A DNA stretch of 64,000 nt from Hygrocybe punicea. Taxonomy: Eukaryota; Basidiomycota; Agaricomycetes; Agaricales; Hygrophoraceae. Position numbers and translations under genes: made by a program. Location of the stretch: assembly GCA_963556145.1 (NCBI GenBank), contig OY744463.1, forward strand, positions 1,178,001 through 1,242,000. The letters are read 5' to 3'. The notes beneath the pieces were generated by a model. It was given only the letters and a program-made list of their open reading frames with translations, was not told the origin of the DNA and searched no databases. Positions 63,773 to 64,000 of this stretch are shown piece by piece. Positions within the stretch are counted from its first letter, which is position 1, and each line of letters begins with the position of its first letter.

Positions 63773-64000
63773 CTGGATATGTTGAGCGCGGTTGAATGAC
63801 ATAGGACAAGATAGAAATGGTTGGAATACTGAGTAGGCGAGAAACTACTAGAAACAGCGCGGATCTGACGAAGGTAGTAATGTCTTAGTCTGATGGGGGA
63901 AAAGAAAGAAAAAATCGGAGTTAACTTTAAATCAGTAATAGTGCGACTGACAACAAACTCACAAAACTCACTCGCTCGTGCCTCTTCGGACACTACCCGA

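Overview
The window reads as nuclear DNA of a mushroom-forming basidiomycete (Agaricomycetes). Support: short 50-100 nt introns with GT-AG and a few GC-AG borders, Ty3/gypsy polyproteins of the Agaricomycete type, Cys6 zinc-cluster ORFs beside retroelements, and host proteins that are fungal (Vps37, an Lam/Ysp-type GRAM-VASt protein, a PX-AGC kinase). There is no sign of bacterial operons.

Left part (1-37,136) is a transposon graveyard in layers. 1-3,686 holds a minus-strand gypsy gag with PBS and LTR, beside a plus-strand spliced coiled-coil/zinc-cluster gene. 3,896-5,190 is a hAT-type MITE with a perfect 8-bp target duplication. About 5,200-10,901 is a decayed plus-strand gypsy element whose pol frame carries five in-frame TGA stops and has lost its integrase core. 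11,231-17,314 carries an unplaced ORF and a broken minus-strand gene (probably a zinc-cluster transcription factor) that a 1.8-kb solo LTR splits in the middle of an exon. 18,899-33,814 is a complete 14.9-kb gypsy element with LTRs that look identical, inserted into a second hAT MITE (18,765-34,743). That MITE probably lies in an older LTR of the same family as the solo LTRs at 14,284-16,071 and 35,492-37,136.

The large gypsy element is the most unusual object. Its integrase ORF ends in a domain that looks like an ASCH (PUA-superfamily) fold where chromodomains are usually found. Its gag-protease ORF is 1,993 codons with a long unexplained tail that contains a GC-rich patch. An extra ORF lies before the 3' LTR.

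Right part (37,953-64,000) is ordinary gene-dense euchromatin. It holds an F-box/LRR-like protein, a CRAL-TRIO lipid-transfer protein divergent from a GRAM-VASt sterol-transfer protein, a PX-AGC kinase with a 35-nt microexon, a small acidic nuclear-type protein, a PNPOx-like flavoprotein, an uncharacterised protein, a decayed gene, a long disordered protein, ESCRT-I Vps37, a damaged kinase gene with NFG in place of DFG, and a small two-exon ORF. Splice models were built by eye and checked for phase. No database search or transcript data was available.
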